The translations under genes were made by a program, and so were the position numbers. 64,000 nt of DNA from Parasponia andersonii (taxonomy: Eukaryota; Streptophyta; Magnoliopsida; Rosales; Cannabaceae). The stretch lies in contig JXTB01000148.1 of the NCBI GenBank assembly GCA_002914805.1, positions 1 through 64,000 of the forward strand, read 5' to 3'. Below, one piece after another: positions 1-11,886 of this stretch (the first letter of the stretch is position 1; every line of letters begins with the position of its first letter). A model generated the notes under the pieces. It was given only the letters and a program-made list of their open reading frames with translations. It was not told the DNA's origin and ran no database searches.

Positions 1-383
1 GCCTTAAACTCGGAAGACCCACATGCCGATGCCGGGATCACGTGCGATCCGCGTGACCCTTCTCACGGTTCGAGGCTCGAGAATGGGCCCCACAATTATG
101 ATATTATTCTGGGCATAGATTAGCAAGGTTTCGATCCCTATGTGACATAATGGAGTGTCCGGTGATGCTGTGGAGAGTCACACGAAGGGCTTAAGTAGCT
201 AGGGTTAATTTCGCTACATGTTTACTCTAAAGAGGGTTAATGACACTGATAAGCCAAGCTGATAATTCGTGTGAGTGGAAATCACCCATAGCAAAATGTG
301 AATGAGAGTCTGGGACTCCAACTAAGATAAGGTCCTAAGAACCAAAAACAAAAACTATGAGATTAATAATGCGATGCTTATTG
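1..383. other. Unassigned flank, GC-richer than surroundings
   Basis: This stretch is visibly richer in G and C than the rest of the window and holds no long open frame on either strand. It may be part of another repeat truncated by the window edge, but I recognise no terminal repeat, primer site or coding motif in it. Confidence 0.3.
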
Positions 384-388
384 CTAAA

Positions 389-745
389 TGATAAGAATTA
401 ATAAATGATAGTCGATAAAAGAATAAAAAATAAGAACACACAAATTTAAATGGAAAATCTTAATCGGGGAAAAATCATTGGCAAAGAAGAAAATTTTACT
501 CTATCAAAAATAAAGTATAGAAGATAAAGTTTTACATGGCCAAGCTATAATATATAGAATCCCCAAAAACCCTAAAATACATATATGTACGAACAAAAAT
601 TGTACAGAAAAGAAAAATGATCCGATCCCACTGCTTCTACCACAGATCTCAAAATTTCTCCCAATTACAAAAAAAAATGCCACATATGTCGCATTGTAAA
701 GATTTCGAGATGGGACAAATAGAATTCGGGTCACAAATTCTAACA
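389..745 (-). repeat. 3' LTR of Copia-1
   Basis: This 357-bp LTR pairs with 4814-5170. On the plus strand it starts TGATAAGAATTA and ends TTCTAACA. The target duplication CTAAA lies immediately to its left. Confidence 0.92.
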
Positions 746-860
746 ATTTTTACCTTGACACGAATTCCAATTAAGGAATTGCTCTAATCTTTGACAAAAA
801 ATATATTCTTCATTTCTTCCAAAAAATAAGGCAAAACTTAGTAAGTAATCCTAACAAAGT

Positions 861-1172
861 CTAAGCAATGCTTAAACTTACCTCCGGAAGTTTCTTGATC
901 ATTATATCAGTAGGATTATTATGAGTACTAACTTTGCTCACAACTATATCATCTCGGGCAATAACATCACGGATAAAATGATATCGCACATTAATATGTT
1001 TGGTCCTCTCATGAAACATCTGATCTTTTGTGAGAAAAAGAGCACTTTGACTCTCACAAAAGACTGTGGTCATCTGTACGTCTTTAGTGAGTTCACTAAA
1101 TAGACCTTTCAACCAAATAGCTTCCTTACACATTTCAGTAATAGCCATGTATTCAACCTCAATAGTAAACAA
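861..1172 (-). pseudogene. Copia-1 RNase H fragment
   Basis: This is the C-terminal part of Copia pol: ribonuclease H, which degrades the RNA strand of the RNA:DNA hybrid during reverse transcription. The visible signature is an AEYMAI-like segment near the start, then a FCESQSALFLTKD segment, then HERTKHINVRYHFIRD, the classic Copia order (EAEY, CDNxSAI, RTKHIxxxxHFIR). It lies just inside the 3' LTR, as expected for the end of pol. Fossil remnant, not expected to be functional. Confidence 0.85.
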
Positions 1173-1257
1173 TACAACTGTAGTCTGTAAGATAGCTTTC
1201 CAATTGATAGCATAGCCACCAATGGCAAAAATATATCCAGTGAGAGATCTTCTCTTA

Positions 1258-2340
1258 TTAAGGTCTCAGCAAAATCAAAATCAATATATCCAACGACTCT
1301 ACTTCTAGTTCTCCCAAATTACAAACAAGCATCAATAGAGCCACATACGTGTCTAAAAATCTATTGAATTGCTTTCTAGTGTTCTTTACTAGGATTCGCC
1401 ATGTATCTACTAACAATGACTTCATATGACAAATCTGGTTGAGAACAAACCATAGCTTACATGAGAGATTCCACTGCACTAGAATATGGAACTCGAGACA
1501 TATAATTAATTTCATCATCTGATTGTAGAGATAAAGCATATGAAAATCTGAAATGAGTCGCTAATGGAGTACTAATAGGTTTAGCATTCTGTAAATTAAA
1601 TCTGCACATAGCTTTCTTAATGTACCCTTTTTGACTTAGGTACAATTTACCTGCCTTTCTATTTCTCAGAATCTCCATTCAAAGTATTTTCTTTGCTACT
1701 CCTAAATCTTTCATCTCAAACTCCTTACTAAGCTGGTTTTTAGCCTTTCTAATCTCTTCTTTATCCTTGGATGCTATCAACATGTCATTGATATATAAGA
1801 GTAGATACACAAAAGACCCATTAGCAGTCTTCTTAAAGTAGACACAACTATCAAAGCTACTTTTCTTGAAATAATGAATGGTCATAAATGAATCAAACCT
1901 CTTATATCACTATCTGGGTGACTATTTTAGACCATATAGAGACTTCTTAAATAAGCATACATAGTCCTCCTTTCCTGAGTCTACAAAACCCTTTGCTTGT
2001 TTCATGTAGATGTCTTTTTCAAGTTCTCCATGTAAGAATATTGTCTTCAAATCTAACTGTTAAAGCTGAAGATCATGCATAGCCATAATACCAAGCAAAG
2101 CTCGAATTGAACTATGCTTTACAACTGGAGAAAATATATCTGTAAAATCTACGCTTGGAACCTAACTATAGCCCTTTACAACTAACCTCGCCTTATACTA
2201 GGCTTCTTCAATTCCTGGGCTTCCTTATTTCCTTTTGTAGACTTATTTATATCGAACAACTTTCTTATCTTTAGGTAGTTTCACCAAGTCCCATGTGCCA
2301 TTCATATGAAGTGATTCTATCCCCTCTTACATGGTAATTA
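1258..2340 (-). pseudogene. Copia-1 reverse transcriptase remains
   Basis: This is the RT region of Copia pol. Frames at 1679-1885 contain FDSCVYFKK, a YVDD-type catalytic box in the form YINDMLIAS, and FEMKDLGVAKKIL, all standard Copia RT landmarks. 1457-1678 contains LYLSQKGYIKK and a PISTPLATHF-like segment, also standard. The part toward 2340 is the N-terminal RT region, more degraded. Neighbours are RNase H (left) and integrase (right), in Copia order. The region has many breaks and is a fossil. Confidence 0.85.
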
Positions 2341-2639
2341 TCCATTTGCCAGAATTATCACAACTAACTATCTCTGTATAGGTAAAAGGTTCTTCACTAG
2401 AATTTATATTTTTAGCCACATTCAAAGCATAGTCAACCAGATCAGCCTCAGTATACCTCTATAGAGGTCTAATATCTCTTCTAGGTCTGTCGTTAGTAAT
2501 AAAATATTGTGGTGATGCTAGTAATGGCGATGGTGATAAAGAGGAACCTAACTGAGCTGTAGATGCTAGCGTAAATTCTAACCTAATCTCAAGCTCCACC
2601 TGAGTATTTGATTTCTGCTAATGTTTACTACTAGAATAT

Positions 2640-3770
2640 CAAATAGGCAAATCACGAATCATAGCAAATTCATCAAAGATAACAGCTCTACTCATTATAG
2701 TCTTTTGGGTTTCTGGACACTATAGTTTATATCCTTTAACAGTAGCTTTATAGCCTAGAAAAATGTACTTCATAGATCTTGGTTCTAACTTTCCATTATC
2801 AACATGAGTATAGGTAGGACATCCAAATATCTTCAGATCAGAATAATTAGCAAGAGTACTAGACTATACATTTTCTGGAGTCTTTTTCTCAATAGTAGTT
2901 GAGGAAGATCGATTAATCAGAAAACAAGCTGTAGAAGCAGTTTTTACCAAAAAGGGCTTTGGCAAATGAGAATCAGAAAGCATACAATGTACTCTCTCCA
3001 TTAAAGTCCTATTCATACGCTCTACTATACTGTTTTATTGTGGAGTACGGCGAACTATTAAGTGCCTCAAGATTCCTTCTAATTTACAAAAAATATTAAA
3101 CTCATCAGAACAAAACTCCAAGCCATTATTAGTGCGGAAATGTTTAATCTATTTCTTTGTCTGCTTTTCATCATAGTCTTCCACTCCTTGAATGTAGGTA
3201 ATACATCATTCTTCTACTTTAGGAAGAACACCAAAAGGTTATGGAGAAATCATCGATGATCGTTAGCAAATAACTAGCACCTCATTTAAAAGGTATATTA
3301 GATGGTCCCTAGAGATCAGAATGAATATAGTTAAGTGTTCTTTTTGTGTTGTGGATACCTTTTATTAATCTGACTCTCTTCTACTTCCCAAAAATGTAAT
3401 ACTCACAGAACTTCAGTTTACTAGTACTCTACCCATCAAGAAGTCCTCTTTTGCTCAATTCAGCCATGCTATTTTCACTCATATGCCTAAAACGTATATG
3501 TCAAAGTCTAGTGACTTCATCATTTGATAATGAAGGAGTAGAGACAATTTCTTAACCGGTAACTATATAACCCAACAAGAAATATAATTCAGTAGATTTT
3601 TTCTGGCCTTTCATCACGATAAGGGCTCCTCTGGAAATCTTTAGAATTCCACTTTCACCAGTATACTTATACCCTTTTGAATCAAAAATACTCAAAGAGA
3701 TCAAATTTCTCTTTAAATCTAGAATATGTCTCATACTACCAAGAGTCCTGACAACTCCATCAAACATCTT
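2640..3770 (-). pseudogene. Copia-1 integrase and GAG-pre-integrase remains
   Basis: This is the region between gag and RT. The frame at 3552-3767 resembles the segment before integrase (LGSMRHILDLKRNLISLSIFD, the usual LxNVLYVPxLxxNLLSV position). To its left the DNA encodes degraded core integrase, including an area matching the conserved site where Copia integrases carry TPQQNG. Integrase inserts the cDNA copy into the genome. The region is too broken to assign catalytic residues. Confidence 0.7.
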
Positions 3771-3779
3771 AATTTTGAC

Positions 3780-4775
3780 TGTCCCAATGTTATAACTTTA
3801 CAAGGTGCATTATTCCCCCTCAACGCAGTATCTTTAGATACTCTTTCATATGAAATAACCCTTATTAAGACACATATGAAATGTGCAACCTGAATCAAAA
3901 ATCCAGTTATCACATAGTTTGGAGTCGCCATTAGAAACTATTAAGAGTTCTCTATCACTTATATCATCTTCGGCAATATTGGCTTCATTGGTATTTGAGT
4001 TTGTTTTCCCTTCTGACCAAGAGCAACCTTCTTATTCTTACCCTGAATCATATAGCATTCAGATTTGATGTGGCCCTTTTTCTTGCAATAGTTGCAAGTT
4101 TTATTTTATTTCTAGATTTTGATTTGTCTCTATTATCACTTCCAGAATTCTTCTTTTACGTTCTCTCTCTAACAATGAAACCTTCTGCCTAAGTCTCAGT
4201 CTTTGTAACAATCTAATCTATCTTTTCCTTAGAGAGTAGAGAATTATAAACCATGCTCAAAGTAAAGGATTCACGATTATAGAAAATAGCATCCCTAAAA
4301 TGCATATATGAAGAGGGCAACGAACATAGTAAAATTAGCGCTAAATCTTCAGACTCGTCTTTAACCTCTAAAGCTTCCAGATTAGAAACAATTTCCTTAA
4401 AGACATTTATGTGCTCTTCTAGAAATGTACCTTCTATCATATGATAAGAATACGGTCGCTGCTTTTGATGCAGCTTATTGGTCAGACATTTTGTCATGTA
4501 TAGTTGCTCTAATTTTAACCACAAAGTAGTGACAGTTTTCTCCTTCAGAATATCCTATAATATTTGATTTAATAAACGTAGTTAAACCTAAGATAAGGCT
4601 TTTCGATCTTTATATTACTTTTCCTCCATTGATAATGATGAGGACATTGCATTGATCTCTAACAATGCATTATCCAATTCCAATTGCGTGAGCACAACCC
4701 GCATCTTAACCTACCATAACTTAAGTCTAGTGCTACAATCCAAAAGCAGAATATCATACTTCATAGTTGCCATTA
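3780..4775 (-). pseudogene. Copia-1 gag remains with zinc knuckle
   Basis: This is the capsid/nucleocapsid region. The frame at 4213-4524 is a UBN2/gag-polypeptide type domain (starts WLKLEQLYM; contains LALILLCSLPSSY, matching the usual L..SLP.S[YF]). At 4055-4096 the minus strand reads a perfect CCHC zinc knuckle, C-x2-C-x4-H-x4-C (CNYCKKKGHIKSEC), which binds RNA in the particle. A plausible gag start (MATMKYDILLLD) lies near 4772, about 40 bp inside the 5' LTR. Fossil. Confidence 0.85.
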
Positions 4776-4799
4776 TCGTAATCAAACCTGGATTAAAAT

Positions 4800-4810
4800 C
4801 TCTGATACCA
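4800..4810 (-). promoter_or_regulatory. Primer binding site of Copia-1
   Basis: The minus strand reads TGGTATCAGAG, the typical plant Copia primer site complementary to the 3' end of initiator methionine tRNA. It lies three bases from the 5' LTR, which fixes the element's orientation. Confidence 0.92.
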
Positions 4811-4813
4811 GTT

Positions 4814-5170
4814 TGTTAAGAATTAATGAATAATAATTGACAAAAGAATGAAAAATAAGAATACATAGATTTAAGTGTAAAATCCTAATCAGGAAAAACT
4901 ACTAGTAGACGAAGAAATTTCACTATGTCAAAAATAAGATACAGAAGGTAGAGTTTTATATGGCTAAGTCATAATTTATAGAATCTCCAAAAATCCTAAA
5001 ATACATATGTGTACAGAAAAAAATTGTACAAAAAAAGAAAAACAGCTTGATCCCTTCACTTCTACTATAGATCTCAAAATTTTTCCCAATTACAAAAAAA
5101 AATGCCACATATGTCACACCTCAAAAATTTTGGGATCGGGTAAATAGAATTCAGATCACGAACTCTAATA
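4814..5170 (-). repeat. 5' LTR of Copia-1
   Basis: This 357-bp LTR starts TGTTAAGAATTA on the plus strand and is followed by the target duplication CTAAA at 5171-5175. By eye it differs from the other LTR at about one position in six. Confidence 0.92.
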
Positions 5171-5210
5171 CTAAATAGCTGCATTTAAGACTAAATAGCT
5201 GCATTTAAGA
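5171..5210. repeat. Exact 20-bp tandem duplication at insertion edge
   Basis: CTAAATAGCTGCATTTAAGA occurs twice head to tail (5171-5190, 5191-5210). The first five bases are the target duplication of Copia-1. Confidence 0.95.
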
Positions 5211-5852
5211 GTTTGTGATTATGTTGTGGTATATCTCTTTGTATACTATGGTTCTGTTTGGTTAGCTTTTGTATTGTTTTGCCTTAGTGTATAACTACCT
5301 AGTTATGTGTTGTAGACAAAGGTAAGAAGTTAATGGTAGGTCAGTCAGTTGATGAGTTCAACATTGTGCGATGTACATAAGGCCCGATCATGGGAAATTA
5401 AAATGTTGTATTTTATAAACACTAAGTTCTATGTTTAATTAAAAAGTTTTTGAAAATTGTATTCTTATAATATCGAGATAACTTCTCTTTTGTCAATTTT
5501 TCTCGAAAAATGTGCTTAAAACTAGTATTGACAAGAGTATACTGTTTTTTTAAAAAAAGAAACTTAGGTTCTTATTCTTTTATTTTTCCTTCTCTTTTTT
5601 CTTTTTTTGAAGCAATTGACACTAAGTCCTTATTAATGTTTTCCTTTAATTTTTTTCGCTTCTTAGGTACGTATAAATAGATATTAAATGGAAATTCTAA
5701 AAGAATAATGGTATCTAATAAAGGAAGTAAATTAAAAATAATAATAGATAAATGTTACTTCCTAGGTTTACTTTCATTTTCGATGCAGAGGAGCAAATGT
5801 CAAGGTTTTGAACAACGAGCTTCTTTCCCTCTTCAACCGATAAAAAAAAAAA
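5211..5852. other. Gene-free AT-rich DNA
   Basis: No frame, RNA gene or element terminus is recognisable here. It contains poly-T/poly-A stretches only. Confidence 0.6.
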
Positions 5853-6644
5853 AGGAAAATTATCACTAAACTACAATATGTTTTAAATAAAAAGTGTAAA
5901 AGTAAACCTTGTATTTTTAGAAATTCAAAATAAGCACCTTTTATTTAAAGAAAATTATTACTAAAATTTTCTCTATTTTTAAAAAAGTGTGAAAAAAACC
6001 CTTATATTATTAAAATTTTAAAATAAATACTTTATTAAAATTATCATATTATTTGCTCCATTTGGCTTCAAAAAAATAGTAAAATTAATATTTTATCCCT
6101 TATTATATTATTTTAAGCCACTATTATACTTGAAAATGAATGGAGAGAGAATATATATGGTCTAAAATTTCTTTTTTTCTTTTAAAAAAAATACTTTTTC
6201 CTCCATAATTGCAGCACAAATCCAGAAAAGAAAAAAAATCTAAAATTTTTAGAAATTTCTAAAGTGGCAAAAAAAAAACCTCTTCTCTCCATATTTATAG
6301 ACTTGTAGCACAAGTCGAGAAAATAAAAAAAAAATAAAAAATTTTCAAATGTGATGTGTATCTAAACACAATATAATTAAGGGTAAAATGTTAATTTTAC
6401 TAATTTTTTTTGAAGTTTTAATCAGTCAAAGGTAATAAATGTATAATAATTCAAATAGAAAGTATTTATTTTAAATTTTTAATAGTACAACGATTTTTTT
6501 TCACATTTTTTTAAAACAAAGGATATTTTAGAGATAATTTTCTTTAAATAAAATGTACTTATTTTAAATTTCTTGAAATACAAGAGTTTGTTTTACACTT
6601 CTTTTAAAAGAAAGAGTATTTTGGTGATAACTTTCTTAAAAAAA
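5853..6644. mobile_element. Fold-back/MITE-like element with about 200-bp inverted repeats
   Basis: The first 200 bases (about 5855-6060) are an imperfect inverted copy of the last 220 (about 6420-6644). Shared blocks include TTATCACTAAA, AGTGTAAAA, CTTGTATTT and AAAATAAGTAC. Each arm also holds two direct copies of a roughly 100-bp unit. The centre (about 6060-6420) has no coding potential. No clear target duplication is visible because both edges are A-rich. The transcript would fold into a long hairpin. Confidence 0.75.
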
Positions 6645-6846
6645 TATGAATAATGTTTGAGATACCAACTTTTATACTAAAATTTTAATACCAACACATG
6701 TGGCATATGATTTGTCACTATCCGATTAGTGATAATATTTATTCTATTTATGATAAGAATTAGCGCACCAATTAAATAGTGACAACTTATATGCCACATG
6801 TGTCAATATAATACATTTGATATAAAAATAAGGTTATTTAGTGCTA

Positions 6847-6850
<4 letters not shown>

Positions 6851-6890
<40 letters not shown>
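6851..6890. repeat. (AT)20 microsatellite
   Basis: Forty bases of pure AT alternation, ending exactly where MITE-X copy A begins. Confidence 0.97.
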
Positions 6891-6892
<2 letters not shown>

Positions 6893-7101
6893 GCACCAAT
6901 CCAGTAGGTATTTTTTTTTTACCTATGCATAGGTATCAATTTGGCCAATAAAAATTTAATATGTATATTTTTTTATTGTAAAAGGTGAAAGAGAGAAAGA
7001 GTATTAATGATACACGTCTTTCATGTATTTTATTATAGCCATTAGATTAAAAAAAATACCTAGCGTAGGTTAAAAAAAAGATGTCTACTAGATTGGAACC
7101 T
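6891..7101. mobile_element. MITE-X copy A
   Basis: A 211-bp non-coding element with imperfect terminal inverted repeats of about 45 bp: left GGGCACCAATCCAGTAG, right (reversed) AGGTTCCAATCTAGTAG, both followed by a T-run and ACCTAnGCnTAGGTA. Three more copies of the same family lie at 23306, 30835 and 31707. No intact target duplication is visible for this copy. Confidence 0.85.
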
Positions 7102-7978
7102 GTATATCAGCTTTTCCTTGCTTTCACAGTCACTGAGATATAATCTCAGCCTTTCCGGGCAATGATTCTCGCGTCTGGGGTGTCTTTAACTCTAATGATG
7201 TCATTTCCAAAAATGTTTGAAAAAGTCACCAAATTAGTCCTCAAAATTATTTCGTTTCCATTTATTTTTATATTCTAAACAAAATAATGAACAGTAAAAT
7301 TTCTATAAATTAATATTTAATGGGACTAAAAAAATTATAATTTTAAGATGTTATTTCTTTATAGATAAATGAATAATTTATTATTCAATTATTAAAATTA
7401 TTCATTTATCGACAAATGAAAATTTATTAACTTAAAAGAATTTGTATAATTTTAATACTTGTTCTTGTAATGTTATTTTCTTACTAGGATACATGTATGA
7501 CTTACAAATAAAAATAAAATGAAATCATCGGTATAGTCAAAAATTAATTTGTGCATGTATAAGAACCCAAAGAATAACATGTACATATACAAAATTGTTT
7601 GTAAATAAATAGGAAACTAAAAAACTAACATCGACTGTACATAAAAAATGTTAATAAACAATACATATAGTTTTAAAATTTAATACATGTTCAAAGATAT
7701 TTAATATACATTAAACATAACCTTTATATAGTCATTAGTTTTACTTTGAGATTTCAAATCATGAATTACAATTATCATATCTTGTCCCCATGGTATCTCA
7801 ATTGAAAAGAGTTAAAAAAAACTACATTGACTAATGACATGAGGAGAGCATTATGTGACTGTAAAATCAACATTCATCGTCGATGGCTCCAATAAACGTT
7901 TCATCTTTCAGTCAGTCAATCATCCGTATATATCAAATACTCGTAAAAAGGTCAGCAGAATATCGTCAAATGAAATGA
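7102..7978. other. Gene-free DNA, no recognisable feature
   Basis: AT-rich sequence with no credible coding or RNA gene. An inverted segment around 7340-7440 (ATAGATAAATGAATAATT / AATTATTCATTTATC) could form a stem, but I cannot bound an element. Confidence 0.5.
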
Positions 7979-7987
7979 AAAAAATAA

Positions 7988-8546
7988 GGATTATTATTAA
8001 AAAAAAAAAAACTTTGGTCTTTTTAATTTTAGCCAGAAAAAGTCTTAAGTTTTTTATTGTATCAAATAAAACCTTAAATTTTTTTAATTATAGCAATAAA
8101 CCTTAGGTTACTGAGTATATTAAATAAAACTTTGAGATTTTAAAATTCAATCAAATTGAACTCAAAACAGATATTTAATAAGTGAATATATAATGTGATT
8201 AAGAAATGATTTTATTTTTTAAGTGCTTTATACATATAAACTATTTTTCTAAAATTGATTTTAAAAAAAAAAAGTCAATATTTTTAATATAAAATGACAT
8301 AATTTTCTTCAAACTAGGGTACTTTTCAATATAAATAGTCCTGCATAGTCACACATGATTGTATATACTAAAAAAAAAAATGAATCATTTGACTTATTTC
8401 ACAAACTAATTTAATTTAATTTTATAATATAAAGGTTTTAGTTAATATAACTAAAATCTCAAGATTTTTTTGGGCTAAAATTAAACAAAGAAAAGATTTG
8501 TTTTTTGATAAAATAAAAAACCCAAGGTTTTTTTTAATAATAACCC
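7988..8546. mobile_element. Mutator-type MITE with 9-bp target duplication
   Basis: A 559-bp non-coding element starting GGATTATTATTAAAAA and ending with its inverse (TTTTTAATAATAACCC). Longer, less perfect inverted repeats continue inward, sharing TTTAATTTTAGCC. It is flanked by identical 9-mers AAAAAATAA at 7979-7987 and 8547-8555. A 9-bp duplication with long TIRs is the hallmark of Mutator-like elements. The duplicated 9-mer is A-rich, so chance is not excluded. Confidence 0.8.
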
Positions 8547-8555
8547 AAAAAATAA

Positions 8556-9308
8556 TAATGTTAAATTAAACTTCAATTTAGGTACAAGGAAAAATCAAAT
8601 AATTTTAGATGTATAGATTTAGTGAAATAGCATAATTAATAAAATGGAAAGTTGTTAAGGAAAAAAAACCTCTTAATAATATAAATGCTTATATGTTATT
8701 TTTTAAATGTATTTAACCATTATTACTACTTTATATATTCGTTTGGTCCTAAAAGAAATCTAAAAAAATTATTATCTTAAGCATTTGCGGAGATTATTAA
8801 TTTATTACATTGATCTAAGTTAAGTTAGAACTGGAGAATTTTATTGTTATTTGAGACTATTTATTTATTGAATATTCATTTATCGAGGTTATATAAGAAT
8901 TTGTAGTTGTAGTTGCAAGTTGAATTAGGTCTCTTTCCTTATAAATTAAACGTGGGTTTCTTTTTATTCAATTTTTGGGACTTGCATTTTTAATAAATCT
9001 CCAATCTCAAAGATTTTGTGTACTTTACTGATTAATTCATACTTGGATTGATGAAACTTATTCTTGATTTGTTTTGGAGAGATTTTGATTGATGTTTGTT
9101 GATTTCTATTACGAATTTGTAATATCTCAATATTTAGAGGTAATTCAATTTTCAAGTTCCAGACTTACAAGGAACTAAAGACAACTTTTACTAAGATTTT
9201 TTTTTTTTAATTTTAAAATTCTCACCAAATTCCATTTAAAAAAGCGTCACTTTTAGGAGCATGTTATTCGAACCACAACACACACAGTGGTATGGAATAA
9301 ACCAAAAG
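8556..9308. other. Gene-free DNA
   Basis: No element ends, coding frames or RNA signals could be supported. A 63-residue frame at 8964-9155 is low-complexity and lacks any recognisable domain. Confidence 0.5.
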
Positions 9309-9651
9309 TGCACAATATCAACAAGTAATATGGTAGAAATATGGGGTTGTCGTACACAAGGATTGTTTTCTTAAACTATCTTATCTAAGCAAATTGATTT
9401 GTTTTTTTTTTTTTTAACTAAAAAGTGCAATTAAATGATTAGGCAAGTAAAAATAAAGAGAAAAGAAACAAGGAACAAAGATGCAATAAAAATACCAATT
9501 GAATAAGTCTATAAAGGGAACTTAGAGTTTTGATTTCACTCTAATTACCTATGTTTATGCTATTAAGCAATTGTTAATTAGTTCCAATTAATTCATTAAT
9601 TAGGGGTTGATTGTTAACCATACTATCTCTCCCGAGCATTAAGTTAAAGTC

Positions 9652-9789
9652 CTATGATAGAGTAGCCAAAGATGGTATCTCTACCTAAAATGTCTAATCT
9701 AATATGCAATAAGCTACCTTCTATGATAGAGTAGCCAAAGATGGTATCTCTACCTAAAATGTCTAATCTAATATGCAATAAGCTACCTT
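9652..9789. repeat. Exact 69-bp tandem duplication inside the Tat-like LTR
   Basis: The unit beginning CTATGATAGAGTAGCC is present twice without a gap (9652-9720, 9721-9789). I see no difference between copies, so it arose well after the LTR itself. Confidence 0.93.
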
Positions 9790-10767
9790 TATAGATTAAC
9801 CTAATAGCCTCTCGAACTCATTAATAACTAGGTATGTGTTTCTCAAATCAAATAAGCAAGCTAATTTTTTCCAAGCATTAGAATTCCCAAATTAAGATCA
9901 ATGAATTGATTTTCTAATCTAATTAGAAACATTAAGCATAGAAAAATACAAATGAATTAAAAGGAAATTTTATTAATAATTGCAAAATATTCAAAACATA
10001 CAGTAATTAAAACTACATAAAGGCTCTAGAATAAGAAATCAGCTACAAATAGACATATTCATGAACATCACCAATAAGAAGTTTGCAATTCATAACATAT
10101 AAAAAAATCACAATTGCAACATAAAATAGTAAAATAGGATGAAAATAAAGAGAGAAGAAAGAAGAAGTTAGGGTTTATACCCTAAAAGTATGTATATTTT
10201 GGATATTTACTGAATTAATAAAATGATATTTTTCTATCTGAATTTGTACATAATTTGTATGTCTTTAAATATCAAAAAATTCCTAACTTATTTATGTGAC
10301 AAAAAATTTAGTATATAAGTGTTATATATACGAGGATTAAATTTATAGATAATAAACTGAACATAGTCTATAATAATTAATTAAAGTATGAGATATTTAA
10401 TTAAATATTATTAGTACAGTTCATTAATATTGAGAATATAATAGTCTTATCCATCATAATGGAGGTACTTCATATAATTTGATTATATAGGATAAGACTA
10501 GATATTATTTGAATCTCACATAAATTCCGTTAATTGTTGAGAGTTTAAATAAAATCGCTAGATGATTATATGTAAATCAATCTTAATCCTGAGTAGTTAT
10601 GGATTCTTATTTATAACATTATATTCTTTAACATATTTGTTAAATATTTGTTTCCTAAATAGACTAAAATACTTATATCTTGGGAGTATGATGGGATGAG
10701 TAAGTAGGAATGTAGCTTATGGTTATGAAATCTATTCCTTTTATTAGGAAGATAGAAAGATGATTCC

Positions 10768-11886
10768 TGTTAGGTCTGTTTATCAGGTATTACTGAATAA
10801 AATTAATTTCCAATTAATTATGTGAGGTAGTAATGCAGAAATTATAAAAATAATACAAGATATTTTTACTTGGTTCAGTTATCTTCTGATAACCTACGTC
10901 TAAAGGGCCACGCCTAGATAAATACTATTAGCAAAGTTTGAATGAATACAAATACTAATTTGACTTATACAATAAAAAGACTCTCTCTTTAGATTGTCAC
11001 AATATAGATGTATTCCTTCACTAACGTATCTAGCGAGCACTACTCGTCTTAGGTTGACTTCGTTCTTCTGAAATCCCTTCAGGTATTTGAAGTCGATCTT
11101 CTCCCGAAGATAATCAGCACCTCTCCCGAAATACTATCACTTAAATGACTAGGACACCTCCTAAGTCTAAAATATGGCTAAAAGAAAAACTTTTCTTTAA
11201 AACCGAAAAATATAATAAGTGGTCTCTCTACATAAAGCTACTCTTGAGTGACCTTTAAATAGAGAAAAGAACAAGTCTTCATGTGTAAGATCTGCAAAAT
11301 AACAATTAAGAGCATTTAATATTAATTAGAAGACTTATAAAATCAACCAAGTTTGTTACTAAACTTAGAAAACGGATCTGGAAAGTAGTTGTTGATTCTG
11401 TCCACGTGTTGCAACATGGTCTGTCAACCCAGTTATGTTGTAACATAAAAAGGAAACTTTCAGATTACTTTCCTAGTATAAAAATATAAGTTACTCAAAC
11501 CTATTTGACAGCTAATAACACGAATTAGAATAACTTTAATCAGTGAGAATCAACACAAATGAGTTAAGGAAACTTTCATAAAAGATATTACCCATAAAAT
11601 ATTCAATTAAAGGAATTTCTTTAATGAAATATAGACATATATTCAAAACCAATTTAGGAAAGAGTCACTTACCTATTCCTTCTCAATTGAATCCTTCTAT
11701 GCATTAATATGATCAGATTTTTATGTTTGACAACTATACAAATCGTGACCTAAAGCATATAAAAGAAAAATATAGAAAGTACTGAAAAACTTATTCAGGT
11801 CAAATATTTAGTCGCATGATGTAACATAACCGTGAAACCAGTCATGTTGCAACATAAAGGTTACCAATAGATTATTCGCTCTTTCA
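10768..11886 (-). repeat. 3' LTR of the Sirevirus
   Basis: This LTR starts TGTTAGGTCTG on the plus strand and ends CTCTTTCA. It holds two clusters of the palindrome TGTTGCAACA or its T variant (11407-11445 and about 11825-11854). ATTCC target duplication lies to its left. Confidence 0.93.

Larger units (their letters stand above)
389..5170 (-). mobile_element. Copia LTR-retrotransposon, old, complete ends (Copia-1)
   Basis: A Ty1/Copia element read on the minus strand. Seen directly: two similar LTRs (389-745 and 4814-5170), a tRNA-iMet type primer binding site just inside the right-hand (5') LTR, and a perfect 5-bp target duplication CTAAA at 384-388 and 5171-5175. The internal region carries gag, zinc knuckle, integrase, RT and RNase H remains in the Copia order (integrase before RT). 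LTRs differ at roughly 15-18% of positions by eye, so the insertion is old. The coding region is heavily broken, with many breaks. About 4.8 kb, normal for the family. Confidence 0.93.
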
